A stretch of DNA of 64,000 nucleotides from AP-15 sp963738185 (GCA_963738185.1 CAVTVA010000003.1:2046001-2110000), one strand, 5' to 3'. Shown: positions 48,644 to 58,095, numbered from the stretch's first letter. Program-made: numbers and translations. The notes: a model not told the origin generated them from the sequence alone.

Positions 48644-48789
48644 GTCAATTTATGGCGGGGCGCCGCTGGCAGGTCAAAGGGGCTGGCCGTCGAGCTGAAT
48701 ATCGACGCACCACGCTCGGCTGCAAGCGGCGCCGCTCGAACCCGCCCGGCCGAGCACGATCGCCGGGTGAAGGGGGCAAGGACCCGCGG

Positions 48790-49698
48790 CTACGAGCCCA
48801 GAAACTCCCGCAATGCCGCCGCCAAATCCTTCGGGTTGTCGCCCTGCACCGTGTGCCCGGCCTTGGGGATTTTGAGCCAGCGTCCGTCGGGCAGGCCGGC
48901 CGCCAAGCGCTCGGCGTCTTCGTCGTGGAACACATCGCTCTCGGCGCCGCGCACGACCAATGTCGGACAGGTGATCGCGGCGAGCCCGTCGGCGAGCCCG
49001 CGGCGCTCGTCGGCGTGCCGGCCGCCGCCCATCTGCGCAAATCGCCGCCGGTCGTATTTCCAGGTCCAGTTGCCGTCGGGCCCCTGGCGCAAATTGTGCA
49101 TCAGGCTGCGCCGCAGGACCAAGGGATCGCGCCGCGGGTTGAAGGCGAGGGCGCGGGCGATGATCGCGTCCAAGGTTTCCGGCTCGGCCCCGCCATTGAC
49201 AAAATCGCGGATGCGGGTCGATCCGGGGCGCCGCACATTGGGGCCGGCATCGATCAGCACCAGCGCCGACAGTGTTTCGGGGTATTGGATGGCGTAGGCG
49301 AGCGCGTTGATCGCGCCCATCGACATGCCGACCAGCACAAAATTGTCGAGCCCGACGGCCTCGGCAAAGCCTCTGACGTCCTCGCGCTGGGCCGCGATCG
49401 AATAATCGGCGTCGGGCGCCCAGTCGCTGTCGCCGTGGCCGCGCTGGTCGAGCGCCATGCAGTGAAATTCGTCGCGCAAGGCAAGGCAGCACAAATCCCA
49501 GGTGTGCGCGGTCAGCGCCCCGCCATGCAGAAAGAGGATCGGCCGCAGCCCGTCGCGGCCCCAGTCGAGACAGCGAAAGCGCAGCCCGCCGACGTCGACG
49601 TCGCGCTCGGCCGGCAGAGCCACCTCGTCAAAGCTGAAGCCGGCGCGGACCGAAGTGGATTTCAGATGCTCGCGATATTCCTCGGTGGACAAAGTCAT
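48790..49698 (-). CDS. Alpha/beta-hydrolase
   Basis: A 302-residue alpha/beta-hydrolase fold protein. The oxyanion segment ILFLHGGALTAHTWD, the nucleophile elbow GMSMGAINALAYAI (GxSxG), and the catalytic His in KIPKAGHTVQGDNP are present; the acid is probably in VVRGAESDVFHDED. The substrate is unknown; related enzymes include esterases, ring-fission hydrolases and haloperoxidase-like proteins. The start at 49698 (MTLSTEEYREH) fits the fold; a longer in-frame methionine at 49734 exists. It is divergent from the D-aminoacylase-like gene at 49973, and the 274 bases between them should hold both promoters. Confidence 0.87.
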   Translation of the reverse strand: MTLSTEEYREHLKSTSVRAGFSFDEVALPAERDVDVGGLRFRCLDWGRDGLRPILFLHGGALTAHTWDLCCLALRDEFHCMALDQRGHGDSDWAPDADYSIAAQREDVRGFAEAVGLDNFVLVGMSMGAINALAYAIQYPETLSALVLIDAGPNVRRPGSTRIRDFVNGGAEPETLDAIIARALAFNPRRDPLVLRRSLMHNLRQGPDGNWTWKYDRRRFAQMGGGRHADERRGLADGLAAITCPTLVVRGAESDVFHDEDAERLAAGLPDGRWLKIPKAGHTVQGDNPKDLAAALREFLGS

Positions 49699-49972
49699 GA
49701 TCGGGGACGCTCCGTCAAAAGTCGGCGCCGGCATGGCAAGGCGGGCCGCAGGCTTTAGCACGAAGCTGGCTTTAGCACGAAGCTGATGCGGCGGACACTT
49801 TGCCCGCTCGCCGGCCGCGTGCTTTTGCGATTGGCACCCCCGCGCCCGGAACATGGCTCGGCGCTGCTTTGCCGGCCCGGCGGCGTTGTGTCGGCGGCCG
49901 GAGCGCGTACACTTGGCGGCGAGCTTTCCGGGTCGCGACCGCGGCCCATTCCACGCAGAAAGGAAGAAAACG

Positions 49973-51673
49973 ATGGCCTTTGATCTATTGATCAAGAATG
50001 GGCTCGTTGTCGACGGCTCGGGCATGCCGGCGTTCCGCGGCGATGTCGGCATCAAAGGCGGCAAGATCGTCGAAATCGGCAAGTTGAGCGGTGCGGCTGC
50101 GCAAACCATCGACGCCGAGGGCCGCGCCGTCGCCCCCGGGTTTATCGACAATCACTGCCATTACGACGCGCAGGTCACCTGGGACCCGCTTTGCACGTTT
50201 TCGCCTGAGCACGGCGCCACCACCGTGATCTTTGGCAATTGCTCGCTGTCGTTGGCGCCGGTCAGGAAGGGCACCGAAGAGCGGCTGGCCGAGTTCCTTT
50301 CTTATGTCGAAGCGATCCCGATGGAGGTGCTGCGCACCGTCAATTTCGATTGGGAGACAACCGGCCAATACATGGACCATCTCGACAAATGCCTCGGCGT
50401 CAACGTCGGCAATTTGATCGGCCACACCGCGGTGCGCCATTACGTGATGGGCGACGATTGCCAGAAGCCGGGCGCCTCCGACAATCAGATCAAGGCGATG
50501 CAGGATGTCGTGCGCGACGGGATGAAGGCCGGGGCACTCGGCCTCTCGGTGTCGCGCGAGCAGGGCCACTATGACCCGCAGGGCTGCCACATCCCGGCGC
50601 TGTGGGCTGACGAGAAAGAGATTTTCGCGCTCGGCGACGTGTTGCGCGAGATGAGCACCGGCACGATCCAGGCCGGCGGCGGGCAATATGTCGAGCTCAA
50701 GGACGGCATGATCCGGCGCCTCGCCGAGGCCACCGGACGCACCGTCGTCTACAACAGCCTGTCGCAGACCATGCGCAAGCCCGACGAGTGGAAGACGCAT
50801 ATGGCGCGGGTCGAGGAGACCGCCGCGCTCGGCATCCGCGCCTATCCGATGTGCAGCCCGAACCGGGTCACCCAGGACTTCACGATGAAGAACTGCCAGG
50901 TGTTCCGCGGCCTGCCGACCTGGCACCCGATCCTGCTGTCCTCCGACGAAGAGAAGATGAAGGCCTATGCCGACCCGGAGATCCGCGCCAAGTTGCACGA
51001 GGAGGCGGTGGTCAACAAGCCCGACACCGCGGTTGGCTTTTCGAAGACCTGGTGGAACTACATGTGGGTCAACGAGCCGGTGCTCGAAAAAAACAAATGG
51101 ATGCAGTTCAAGTCGATCGGCCAGATCGCCGAACAGCAAGGGAAGCGCGTGATCGACGCCTTTCTCGATCTGGTGGTCGAGGAAAAGCTCGAAACTCGCT
51201 TTCTGCAGGCCGAGAACAATGTCGATGACGCGGCATTGACCAAAATCCTGACCCACCCGAACGCGGTGATCGGGCTCGGCGACGGTGGTGCCCATGTGCA
51301 GTTCCACGGCGGCTACGGCTATCTGACCAAGCTCCTCGGCGAATGGGTGCGCGAGAAGCAGGTGATGAGCCTGGAGCAGGCGGTGCGCCGGCTGACCTTC
51401 GACAGCGCCTCGACCTTTGGGCTTTATGACCGCGGCCTCTTACGCCCCGGCATGGCCGCCGATGTCGTGGTCTTCGATCCGGCCACGGTAAAGTGCGGTC
51501 ATGAGGTCGTGGTTCGCGACTTCCCCAAGGGCGCCTGGCGCATCAAGGAGCCGGCCGAGGGCGTCTTCGCCACCATCGTCAACGGCCAGGTGCTGTACAG
51601 CGAAGGTAAGCACACCGGCGCGCTCCCCGGCCGCGTGCTGCGCAACACCTACTACCACGCCAACCACGCGTAG
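49973..51673 (+). CDS. D-aminoacylase/N-acyl-D-amino-acid deacylase family amidohydrolase
   Basis: A 566-residue amidohydrolase of the D-aminoacylase subgroup (COG3653). Motifs: LLIKNGLVVDGSGMPAFRGD, the metal-binding PGFIDNHCHYDAQVTWDP, GATTVIFGNCSLSLAPVRKG, LGLSVSREQGHYDP, the C-terminal metal aspartate region VIGLGDGGAHVQFHGG and LRPGMAADVVVFDPATV. The family removes acyl groups from D-amino acids or hydrolyses related cyclic compounds; many members are uncharacterised and larger than the original enzymes, as here. The start at 49973 follows AAAGGAAG. A repeat element follows the stop. The role in this organism is unknown; uptake genes are not adjacent. Confidence 0.88.
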   Translation: MAFDLLIKNGLVVDGSGMPAFRGDVGIKGGKIVEIGKLSGAAAQTIDAEGRAVAPGFIDNHCHYDAQVTWDPLCTFSPEHGATTVIFGNCSLSLAPVRKGTEERLAEFLSYVEAIPMEVLRTVNFDWETTGQYMDHLDKCLGVNVGNLIGHTAVRHYVMGDDCQKPGASDNQIKAMQDVVRDGMKAGALGLSVSREQGHYDPQGCHIPALWADEKEIFALGDVLREMSTGTIQAGGGQYVELKDGMIRRLAEATGRTVVYNSLSQTMRKPDEWKTHMARVEETAALGIRAYPMCSPNRVTQDFTMKNCQVFRGLPTWHPILLSSDEEKMKAYADPEIRAKLHEEAVVNKPDTAVGFSKTWWNYMWVNEPVLEKNKWMQFKSIGQIAEQQGKRVIDAFLDLVVEEKLETRFLQAENNVDDAALTKILTHPNAVIGLGDGGAHVQFHGGYGYLTKLLGEWVREKQVMSLEQAVRRLTFDSASTFGLYDRGLLRPGMAADVVVFDPATVKCGHEVVVRDFPKGAWRIKEPAEGVFATIVNGQVLYSEGKHTGALPGRVLRNTYYHANHA

Positions 51674-51675
51674 TC

Positions 51676-51806
51676 CGGTTGTAGCGCGACCCTCACCCAC
51701 CTCAGCCCCTCCCGCCTCAGCCCCTCCCATCCCTCCCTTGCAGGCCTGCGGGGGAGAGATGGGGTGGGACCGGGCCCCCTCTCCGAGAGGGTCGGGGCGA
51801 GGGTAT
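51676..51806. repeat. Palindromic intergenic repeat
   Basis: A G/C-rich element with a long imperfect hairpin (CCCATCCCTCCCTTGCAGG against CCTGCGGGGGAGAGATGGG), a second hairpin CCCTCTCCGAGAGGG, and a 14-base direct duplication (CCTCAGCCCCTCCC). It is related in style to the element inside addB and sits between the D-aminoacylase-like gene and the P-loop gene. Confidence 0.65.
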
Positions 51807-51888
51807 GCCTCTGTCGGCGGCACTGGCCGCGGAAATTTCGAAGCCGGGCCCAATCGCCTGCATCTCCCGAGGCGTTAAGCAGACCGCC

Positions 51889-52392
51889 GTGAACAGGGTG
51901 CTGGTCCTCGGCTGCCCCGGCGCCGGAAAATCGACCCTGGCGCGGCGGATCGGCGAGATCACCGGCCTGCCGATCATTCATCTCGATCGGCATTATTGGC
52001 GCCCGGGTTGGCAAGAGCCCGACCGGGAGACGTGGGAGCGCGTGGTCGCCGATCTAACCCGAAGACCACAATGGGTGATGGACGGCAATTATGGCGGCAC
52101 GCTCGCGGCCCGGCTCGCTGCGGCGGACACCGCGATCCTGCTGGATTTCCCGACCTGGCGGTGTCTCTGCCGCGTGTTGCGCCGGGTGCTCGGCTCGCAT
52201 GGTCGAACCCGGATCGACATGGCGCCGGGATGCCCGGAGCGCTTCGACATCGCGTTTCTGATCTATGTCTGCCGCTATCGCCGGCGGCATCGGCCGGCAC
52301 ATCTTGCGGCGCTGGCGCAATTCAGCGGTTTGCTGGTCACCCTGCGGCGGCCAGCCGAGGCCGCCGCCTACCTCGCTGCCCTGGCCGCCTAG
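51889..52392 (+). CDS. P-loop adenylate-kinase-like (FlaR-type) protein
   Basis: A 167-residue P-loop NTPase: RVLVLGCPGAGKSTLARRIG (Walker A), LPIIHLDRHYWRPGWQEPDR, and WVMDGNYGGTLAARLAAADT, the pattern of proteins annotated as DNA topology modulation protein FlaR or adenylate kinase-like. The function is unproven; a small-molecule kinase is likely. The GTG at 51889 starts two residues before the first beta strand; ATG 51805 is also in frame but lies at the edge of the upstream repeat, so it is less likely. The gene stands alone between two genes of other functions, and its end is convergent with rpsA. Confidence 0.8.
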   Translation: MNRVLVLGCPGAGKSTLARRIGEITGLPIIHLDRHYWRPGWQEPDRETWERVVADLTRRPQWVMDGNYGGTLAARLAAADTAILLDFPTWRCLCRVLRRVLGSHGRTRIDMAPGCPERFDIAFLIYVCRYRRRHRPAHLAALAQFSGLLVTLRRPAEAAAYLAALAA

Positions 52393-52478
52393 CGGACCCC
52401 TCCCCAGCATCGCTGCAGGGGAGGGGAGGCGGCAGAGGTAAATCGCTGCGGTGTGTGGGAGCCCGGCGCGGCCCGGGC

Positions 52479-54221
52479 TCAGCTCTTGTCTTCGCCTTCG
52501 CTCTGCCGCTCGGCGTCCTGGCGGCGGGCGCGGTTGATCGCGGCGCCGAGGATATCGCCGAGGCTGGCGCCCGAATCCGACGAGCCGAACTCGGCCATCG
52601 CGCGTTTTTCCTCATCGACCTCGCGCGCCTTGATCGACAGCGCCACCTTGCGTGTGGCGCGGTCGATCGCGGTGACCTTGGCGTCGACCTTTTCGCCGAC
52701 CGCGAACCGGTCGGGCCGCTGCTCGCTGCGATCGCGCGACAGCTCCGATTTACGGATAAAGCCGAGCAAGCCGTCGCCGACCGCCACCTCGACCCCGCCT
52801 TCGGTGATCCCGGCGATCGTCCCGGTCACGACCTCGCCCTTACGCAGCTTCGACATCCCGGCCTCGAACGGGTCGGCTTCGAGCTGCTTGATGCCGAGGC
52901 TGATGCGCTCCTTCTCGACATCGACATCGAGCACCTTGACGCGCACCACCTCGCCCTTGCGGTAGTTGTTGATGGCGTCCTCGCCGGCACGGTTCCAATC
53001 GATGTCGGACAGATGGACCATGCCGTCGATATCGCCCGGCAGGCCGACAAAGAGGCCAAACTCGGTGATGTTGCGCACCTCGCCTTCGAGCTCGGCGCCG
53101 ATCGGGTGCTCGTCGACAAAGGCGTCCCACGGGTTGGCCAGGGTCTGCTTGAGCCCGAGGCTGATCCGGCGCTTTTGCGGATCGACATCGAGCACCATGA
53201 CCTCGACCTCCTGGCTGGTCGAGACGATCTTGCCGGGATGCACGTTCTTTTTGGTCCAGCTCATCTCCGAGACATGGACCAGCCCCTCGACCCCCGGCTC
53301 CAGTTCGACAAAGGCGCCGTAATCGGTGATGTTGGTGACGCGGCCCTTGAACTTGGCCCCGGCCGGGTATTTGAGCTCGACGCCCTCCCACGGGTCGGCC
53401 TCGAGCTGCTTCATGCCGAGCGAAATGCGCTGGGTCTCGGGGTTGAAGCGAATGACCTGGACCTTGACGTTCTGCCCAATATGCAGCGCTTCGGAGGGGT
53501 GGTTGATGCGCCGCCAGGCGATGTCGGTCACATGCAAGAGCCCGTCGACCCCGCCCAGATCGACAAAGGCGCCGTAATCGGTGATGTTCTTGACGACGCC
53601 GCTCAGGATTTGGCCTTCCTTCAGGCTGGCGACCAGCTCCGAGCGCTGCTCGGCGCGGCTCTCCTCGAGCACAGCGCGGCGGGACACCACGATGTTGCCG
53701 CGCGAACGGTCCATTTTCAGGATTTGGAACGGCTGCGGCGAGCCCAGCAGCGGGGTGATGTCGCGCACCGGGCGAATATCGACCTGGCTGCCCGGCAGAA
53801 AGGCAACGGCGCCGTTAAGATCGACGGTGAACCCGCCTTTGACTCGGCCAAAGATCACCCCGGTGACCCGCTCGTTCGACTGGAAGCCTTTTTCGAGCTG
53901 GGTCCAGGCCTCCTCGCGCCGCGCCTTCTCGCGCGACAGCTGGGCCTCGCCGTTCTTGTCCTCCATCCGTTCGAGGTAGACCTCGACGGTGTCGCCGACA
54001 TGAAGCTCGGGCTCGCCGCCGCCGGCCGCGAATTCCTTCAGCGGCACGCGGCCTTCGGATTTGAGGCCGACATCGATCAGCACCGCGTCGTTTTCGACGG
54101 CGATGACCCGGCCCTTGACCACAGTGCCTTCGAGGCCGCTGGCCATGCCCAGCAATTCATCGAGAAGGGCCGCGAAATTCTCTTTCGCCGGCGCTTCCGC
54201 CGTATGCAGTTCTCCAGCCAT
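52479..54221 (-). CDS. rpsA: 30S ribosomal protein S1
   Basis: A 580-residue S1 protein with six S1/OB-fold RNA-binding repeats, for example GTVVKGRVIAVENDAVLIDV, GVIFGRVKGGFTVDLNGAVA, GVVKNITDYGAFVDLGGVDG, GRVTNITDYGAFVELEPGVE, GEVRNITEFGLFVGLPGDID and GTIAGITEGGVEVAVGDG. It recruits mRNA to the ribosome. The start at 54221 (MAGELHTAE) has an AAGGAGT site; the longer frame to 54494 runs into cmk. The gene follows cmk by two bases, a widely conserved order implying co-transcription. A small inverted repeat (52459-52480) overlaps the stop but lacks a T-run. Confidence 0.96.
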   Translation of the reverse strand: MAGELHTAEAPAKENFAALLDELLGMASGLEGTVVKGRVIAVENDAVLIDVGLKSEGRVPLKEFAAGGGEPELHVGDTVEVYLERMEDKNGEAQLSREKARREEAWTQLEKGFQSNERVTGVIFGRVKGGFTVDLNGAVAFLPGSQVDIRPVRDITPLLGSPQPFQILKMDRSRGNIVVSRRAVLEESRAEQRSELVASLKEGQILSGVVKNITDYGAFVDLGGVDGLLHVTDIAWRRINHPSEALHIGQNVKVQVIRFNPETQRISLGMKQLEADPWEGVELKYPAGAKFKGRVTNITDYGAFVELEPGVEGLVHVSEMSWTKKNVHPGKIVSTSQEVEVMVLDVDPQKRRISLGLKQTLANPWDAFVDEHPIGAELEGEVRNITEFGLFVGLPGDIDGMVHLSDIDWNRAGEDAINNYRKGEVVRVKVLDVDVEKERISLGIKQLEADPFEAGMSKLRKGEVVTGTIAGITEGGVEVAVGDGLLGFIRKSELSRDRSEQRPDRFAVGEKVDAKVTAIDRATRKVALSIKAREVDEEKRAMAEFGSSDSGASLGDILGAAINRARRQDAERQSEGEDKS

Positions 54222-54223
54222 TC

Positions 54224-54904
54224 TTACTCCTTGAGTGCGCGCGCGACGATGCCGGCGGCGCGCTCCAGCACCGCATCGGCATCGAGCGCCGTCGTGTCGA
54301 TCAGCTCGGCGTCGCGCGCCGCCAGCAACGGGGCGGCCCGACGATCGCTGTCGCGCGCGTCGCGTTCCATCAGATCTTGCAAGACATCCTCGTATATAGC
54401 CGCCGCACCGCCCGCGCGCAACTCTTTGACCCGGCGCATCGCGCGCGTTTCGGGGCTGGCGGTTACGAACAGCTTGACCGCGGCGTCGGGGCAAACCGCG
54501 GTGCCGATGTCGCGGCCATCGAGCACGGCCCCCTTTGCCGCCACACCGGGCGCCAACGGCGGCGGATGCGAAGCGAAACTGCGCTGAAAGCTCAGCAGTG
54601 CCGCGCGCACCGCCGGGATCGCGGCTATCACCGACGAGGCTCTGGTGACCTCCTCGCCGAGCAGCCTCGGCGCAGAGACCAGGGCCGGGTCCGCGAGCAG
54701 GATTGGGGCGACTTCTTGTGCCGCCAATTCGGCGGTTGCCGGATCCGCTGGATTGCCGCCTCTGGACAGGACAAGGTCGGCGGCGACCCGGTACAGCTTG
54801 CCGGTGTCGAGGTGGGCAAAGCCGAAATGCCGGGCGAGCCGGCGGGCAAGGGTTCCCTTGCCCGAAGCCGCCGGCCCGTCGATCGCGACCACAAAGGGCT
54901 TCAT
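54224..54904 (-). CDS. cmk: Cytidylate kinase
   Basis: A 226-residue CMP/dCMP kinase. The P-loop VVAIDGPAASGKGTLARRLA is followed by FAHLDTGKLYR, the CMP-binding DGRDIGTAVCPDAAVKLFVT, and the lid region ARDSDRRAAPLLAARDAELI. It provides CDP for nucleic acid and lipid synthesis. It forms an operon with rpsA (two-base gap). In many bacteria aroA directly precedes cmk; here the DUF1326 and DUF2182 genes lie between them. The usual Y after LDTG is replaced by K (DTGKLYR), a minor variation. Confidence 0.95.
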   Translation of the reverse strand: MKPFVVAIDGPAASGKGTLARRLARHFGFAHLDTGKLYRVAADLVLSRGGNPADPATAELAAQEVAPILLADPALVSAPRLLGEEVTRASSVIAAIPAVRAALLSFQRSFASHPPPLAPGVAAKGAVLDGRDIGTAVCPDAAVKLFVTASPETRAMRRVKELRAGGAAAIYEDVLQDLMERDARDSDRRAAPLLAARDAELIDTTALDADAVLERAAGIVARALKE

Positions 54905-54908
54905 CGGA

Positions 54909-55796
54909 CTAACGCCGGGAAGTCCCCGCCGGGCCGGTGGGCATGGCCCGCGGCATCGCGGCGGGGGCAGCCGGCATCTTCATTGCCGAGCCCGCGGGCA
55001 TGACGGCTTCAGGTGCGAACGCGGCGAAAGTCGGCAGCGCCTGCGGCCTCGCGATCACGGCCGCGCCATAGGCGACCAGGGCGGCGGACATGCCATAGAC
55101 CGCAGTGCGCTTCCAGGCCAGCGCCTTCTCGGCGAAAACAATCAGCGTCATCAGCGCCATCGCCGCGATATTCATAATCCCGAGCGGGAACAGGATGACA
55201 AACAGCAGCCAGCAGCAGCCGAGGCAGTACGCGCCGTGCAGCAGCCCCATCCGCAGCGCGCCGGTCGGGCCGTCGCGCCAAGAGGTCAGGATAAAGCCGA
55301 TCGGCGAGCGGCATTTCGCCAGGCAGACATTCTTGAGCGGCGTCAGCTGATAGAGGCCGGCCGCGATCAGCAGCGCGCCGCCGACCCGCGCCGCCGACGC
55401 CGCGGTCACCGCCAGGCGCGCGGCAATCGTTTCCGCCGCGAGGGCGCCCAGATAGGCGACGATCCCCGCCGCTGCCCATACCACCATGTATCCGGCGACG
55501 AACAGCCAGGTCGAGGCAAAGGCGTCGCCACGCGCGCGCTTGCCGGACCCGATGCGGTGAAAGGTCAGGATCATCGGCGCCGCAGCCGGGAACATCATCG
55601 CGATCATCATCACGACCCAGACCGCGAGGAACGCCGGCGCCGCGAGCCCCATCGTCGGCGACGCCATCGCCATCCCCGAGTCGGCGCCCCCTCCAGCGGC
55701 CAGCAGCAGGGCCCAGCATGATCCCGCCACCGTTAGCAGGACGAGCAGAACGAGCTTGCGCTGCACCGACGGCGAGGCGGCCGATATCCGGCGCAT
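54909..55796 (-). CDS. DUF2182 integral membrane protein
   Basis: A 295-residue membrane protein with about six hydrophobic segments. Features of DUF2182 (predicted metal-binding integral membrane protein) are VWVVMMIAMMFPAAAPMILT, LKNVCLAKCRSPIGFI and GLLHGAYCLGCCWLLFVILF, with paired cysteines that could bind a metal. The C-terminus is Met/Ala/Pro-rich. It ends 4 bases before the cmk start and follows the DUF1326 gene by 31 bases, so it is co-transcribed with both. DUF1326 and DUF2182 genes are typically neighbours, suggesting a shared function that remains unknown. Confidence 0.87.
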   Translation of the reverse strand: MRRISAASPSVQRKLVLLVLLTVAGSCWALLLAAGGGADSGMAMASPTMGLAAPAFLAVWVVMMIAMMFPAAAPMILTFHRIGSGKRARGDAFASTWLFVAGYMVVWAAAGIVAYLGALAAETIAARLAVTAASAARVGGALLIAAGLYQLTPLKNVCLAKCRSPIGFILTSWRDGPTGALRMGLLHGAYCLGCCWLLFVILFPLGIMNIAAMALMTLIVFAEKALAWKRTAVYGMSAALVAYGAAVIARPQALPTFAAFAPEAVMPAGSAMKMPAAPAAMPRAMPTGPAGTSRR

Positions 55797-55827
55797 CGGA
55801 TGCTCCGGCCGGGGGACCGAGAACGGG

Positions 55828-56448
55828 CTAATTCGACCAGTTGATCGGCGCGTAATGGCCGTTCTTGCCGGAATTATCCCAGCGCATGCCGTAATCGGCA
55901 AAGGTGCTGCCATCGCCGCCGACCGCCAGCGCCAGCCGGTCGGGCGCCACCGGGTGGCCGATGCTCGCCCAGATCTCGCCGCCCGGATGCAGTGTCGGCA
56001 GCGGCGCCACGGTCATCTGCATGATGCCGGGGATCTCAACCGACCGGCTCTTGCCTTGGATGGCATAGTGGATCGGCACCTTTTTGACCCCGAGATGGGT
56101 CGCGACGAGCGGGGCAAACGCAGCCATCGGCCCGCCCTCGGCACCGGTGAAGATCGCGCCCAACGCCGCGGTCTGCCGCTCATCGGCGCGCTCGTCGATA
56201 TAGGCGGCGACTGCCCAGTTGCCGTCGGCCATTGGGCCCGGCGTGTGCGCCGCCAGCGCCACGTTGAGCCCGTCGAGCGCGAGATCGCCATAGCTGCCCT
56301 TGTCGATGTGAAAGACCAGCGCCACGTCGCAGGCACCCTGGCTCGGCCGCGCGGTCAGCGGCGCCGCCGGCGACGCGAGGCATGGGCACACCACGTCGCA
56401 GTTGCAGTTCTCAAAATAATCGCCGGTGAGCCGCCATTGCGTTGCCAT
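55828..56448 (-). CDS. DUF1326 protein
   Basis: A 206-residue DUF1326 protein. The N-terminal motif GDYFENCNCDVVCPCL has a CxCxxxCxC pattern suited to metal or redox chemistry. The rest is strand-rich: CDVALVFHIDKGSYGDLALD, LDGLNVALAAHTPGPMADGN, ALGAIFTGAEGGPMAAF and ending with GMRWDNSGKNGHYAPINWS. No signal peptide or membrane segment is seen. The start at 56448 has a GGAGG site. Its partner DUF2182 follows directly; the pair lies between aroA and cmk and may be transcribed from the aroA promoter. Confidence 0.88.
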   Translation of the reverse strand: MATQWRLTGDYFENCNCDVVCPCLASPAAPLTARPSQGACDVALVFHIDKGSYGDLALDGLNVALAAHTPGPMADGNWAVAAYIDERADERQTAALGAIFTGAEGGPMAAFAPLVATHLGVKKVPIHYAIQGKSRSVEIPGIMQMTVAPLPTLHPGGEIWASIGHPVAPDRLALAVGGDGSTFADYGMRWDNSGKNGHYAPINWSN

Positions 56449-56542
56449 GCTCAGCCTCCCTCGAGGGCCAACGGTGCTGGAAGTGTCGTTGCTCAAGTCT
56501 GACCGAACGCCTCGGCAGCGGTCAACCGCTGCTGGAACCGGG

Positions 56543-57901
56543 TCAGCCGGCCTCGCCGAAGCTGGCGCCGAGCCGGGCCATTAGCGGGATAAAATCGGGG
56601 AAGCTGGTCGCGATCGGCGTCGCATCGTCGATCCGCACCGGTTCGTTGGCGACGAGTCCCAACACCAGAAAGGCCATCGCGATCCGATGATCGAGCTGGG
56701 TCTCGATCGTCGCGCCGCCGGCGGGGAAGTTGCCGACGCCTTCGATGGTCAAATCGTCGCCCTCGACTGCGACCCGCACCCCGCAGCCGGCGAGCCCGGT
56801 CGCGATCGCCGCCAGCCGGTCGCTCTCCTTGACGCGAAGCTCGGCAAGCCCGCGCATCACCGTGCGGCCCTTGGCGCAGGCCGCGGCGACCGCCAGGATC
56901 GGGTATTCGTCGATCATCCGCGGCGCCCGCTCGGCCGGGATGTCAGCGCCGCTCAGAGCGCCAGCGCGGGCATGCAGATCGGCCACCGGCTCGCCGCCTT
57001 CCTCGCGTTCGTTCAGCAACGCGATGTCGGCGCCCATCTCGCGCAGACACTCCAAGAGGCCGGCGCGCAATGGGTTGACCCCGACGCCTTCGATCGTAAC
57101 TTCGGAGCCCGGCACGAGCAGCGCCGCGACCAGCGGAAACGCGGCCGAGGAAATATCCCCCGGCACCGCGATCGGCGCCGCCACGAGCTCGGGAAAGCCG
57201 TCGACCGTGATCCGCAACCCGCCGCCTTGGGCCGGCTCGGTCGCGACCGTGGCGCCGAAATGGCGCAGCATCCGCTCGGTATGGTCGCGCGTCGCTTGCG
57301 GCTCGACCACCGTCGTCGCCCCGGGGGTGTTGAGCCCGGCGAGCAGCACCGCCGATTTGACCTGCGCCGAAGGCACCGGCAAGCGGTATTCGATCGGCAC
57401 CGGCTCTGCGGCGCCGGTCACGGCGAGCGGCAGCCGGGCGCCCTCGCGGCACAGGAACTGCGCGCCAAACCGGCCGAGCGGCTCGGTGACGCGGCGCATC
57501 GGCCGGCGCCGCAGCGAGGCGTCGCCGGTGACGAAAGCGGTTAAGGGATGAGTGGCCAGGATGCCGAGCAACAGCCGCGCCGAAGTCCCGGAATTGCCGA
57601 GGTCAAGCAGGTTTTCCGGTTCGGCGAGCCCGCCGACGCCGACCCCATCGACGGTCCACCGGCCGCCGCCGGCGGGTGCAGCCGCGGCGCCGAGCGCATT
57701 CAGCGCGGCGGCGGTGGCGAGCACGTCCTCGCCTTCGAGCAGCCCGGTGATTTCGGTCCGGCCGACCGCCAGCGCGCCCAGCATCAGCGCGCGATGCGAG
57801 ATCGATTTGTCGCCGGGCGCCCGGGTGTTGCCCGAAAGCGGCGTGCGCGGCGGCAGCGCCGCGAGCGGCCGCGGCGAGGCGTGTGGAGAAGGGTGGGCCA
57901 T
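56543..57901 (-). CDS. aroA: 3-phosphoshikimate 1-carboxyvinyltransferase (EPSP synthase)
   Basis: A 452-residue EPSP synthase of the shikimate pathway. Signatures: RAPGDKSISHRALMLGALAV, LLDLGNSGTSARLLLGILAT, RRPMRRVTEPLGRFGAQ, LPVPSAQVKSAVLLAGL, IDEYPILAVAAACAKGRTVM and LRVKESDRLAAIATGLAGCG. The GNSGTSARL loop has alanine after TS where glyphosate-sensitive enzymes have TAMR; GNSGTSxRL/SGTSARLL variants occur in class II-like enzymes, so reduced glyphosate sensitivity is possible but not shown. The start at 57901 (MAHPSPHASP) avoids an Arg-rich extension to 58024. It is divergent from the TIGR02300 gene, as in other alphaproteobacteria, and precedes DUF1326. Confidence 0.95.
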   Translation of the reverse strand: MAHPSPHASPRPLAALPPRTPLSGNTRAPGDKSISHRALMLGALAVGRTEITGLLEGEDVLATAAALNALGAAAAPAGGGRWTVDGVGVGGLAEPENLLDLGNSGTSARLLLGILATHPLTAFVTGDASLRRRPMRRVTEPLGRFGAQFLCREGARLPLAVTGAAEPVPIEYRLPVPSAQVKSAVLLAGLNTPGATTVVEPQATRDHTERMLRHFGATVATEPAQGGGLRITVDGFPELVAAPIAVPGDISSAAFPLVAALLVPGSEVTIEGVGVNPLRAGLLECLREMGADIALLNEREEGGEPVADLHARAGALSGADIPAERAPRMIDEYPILAVAAACAKGRTVMRGLAELRVKESDRLAAIATGLAGCGVRVAVEGDDLTIEGVGNFPAGGATIETQLDHRIAMAFLVLGLVANEPVRIDDATPIATSFPDFIPLMARLGASFGEAG

Positions 57902-58050
57902 GGCGGGCGGCAGGCCTCGAAACCAGGGTTGCGGTTGCGGCCCGACCGGCTTCGGCCCATATCGGAGAGCCGCCGGGCGACGCCGCACAGATTTGCTTTT
58001 GACAGGGTGAAGCCCCTGTGGCAATGGCGCGTCGATGCGACCCCGGCAAA

Positions 58051-58095
58051 TCTCTGCCCTGGAAATCTCTACCCTGCAAATCTCTGAGGGAGTTG
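58051..58095 (+). repeat. Three short tandem repeats before the FYDLN-type gene
   Basis: Three consecutive units of about 15 bases beginning AAATCTCT (AAATCTCTGCCCTGG, AAATCTCTACCCTGC, AAATCTCTGAGGG) lie directly before the ribosome-binding site of the next gene. They could be binding sites for a regulator or a simple slippage product. Confidence 0.7.

Noticed and set aside
52459..52480. Intrinsic terminator of rpsA
   Set aside because: The eight-base-pair hairpin overlaps the stop codon and has no T-run on the minus strand.
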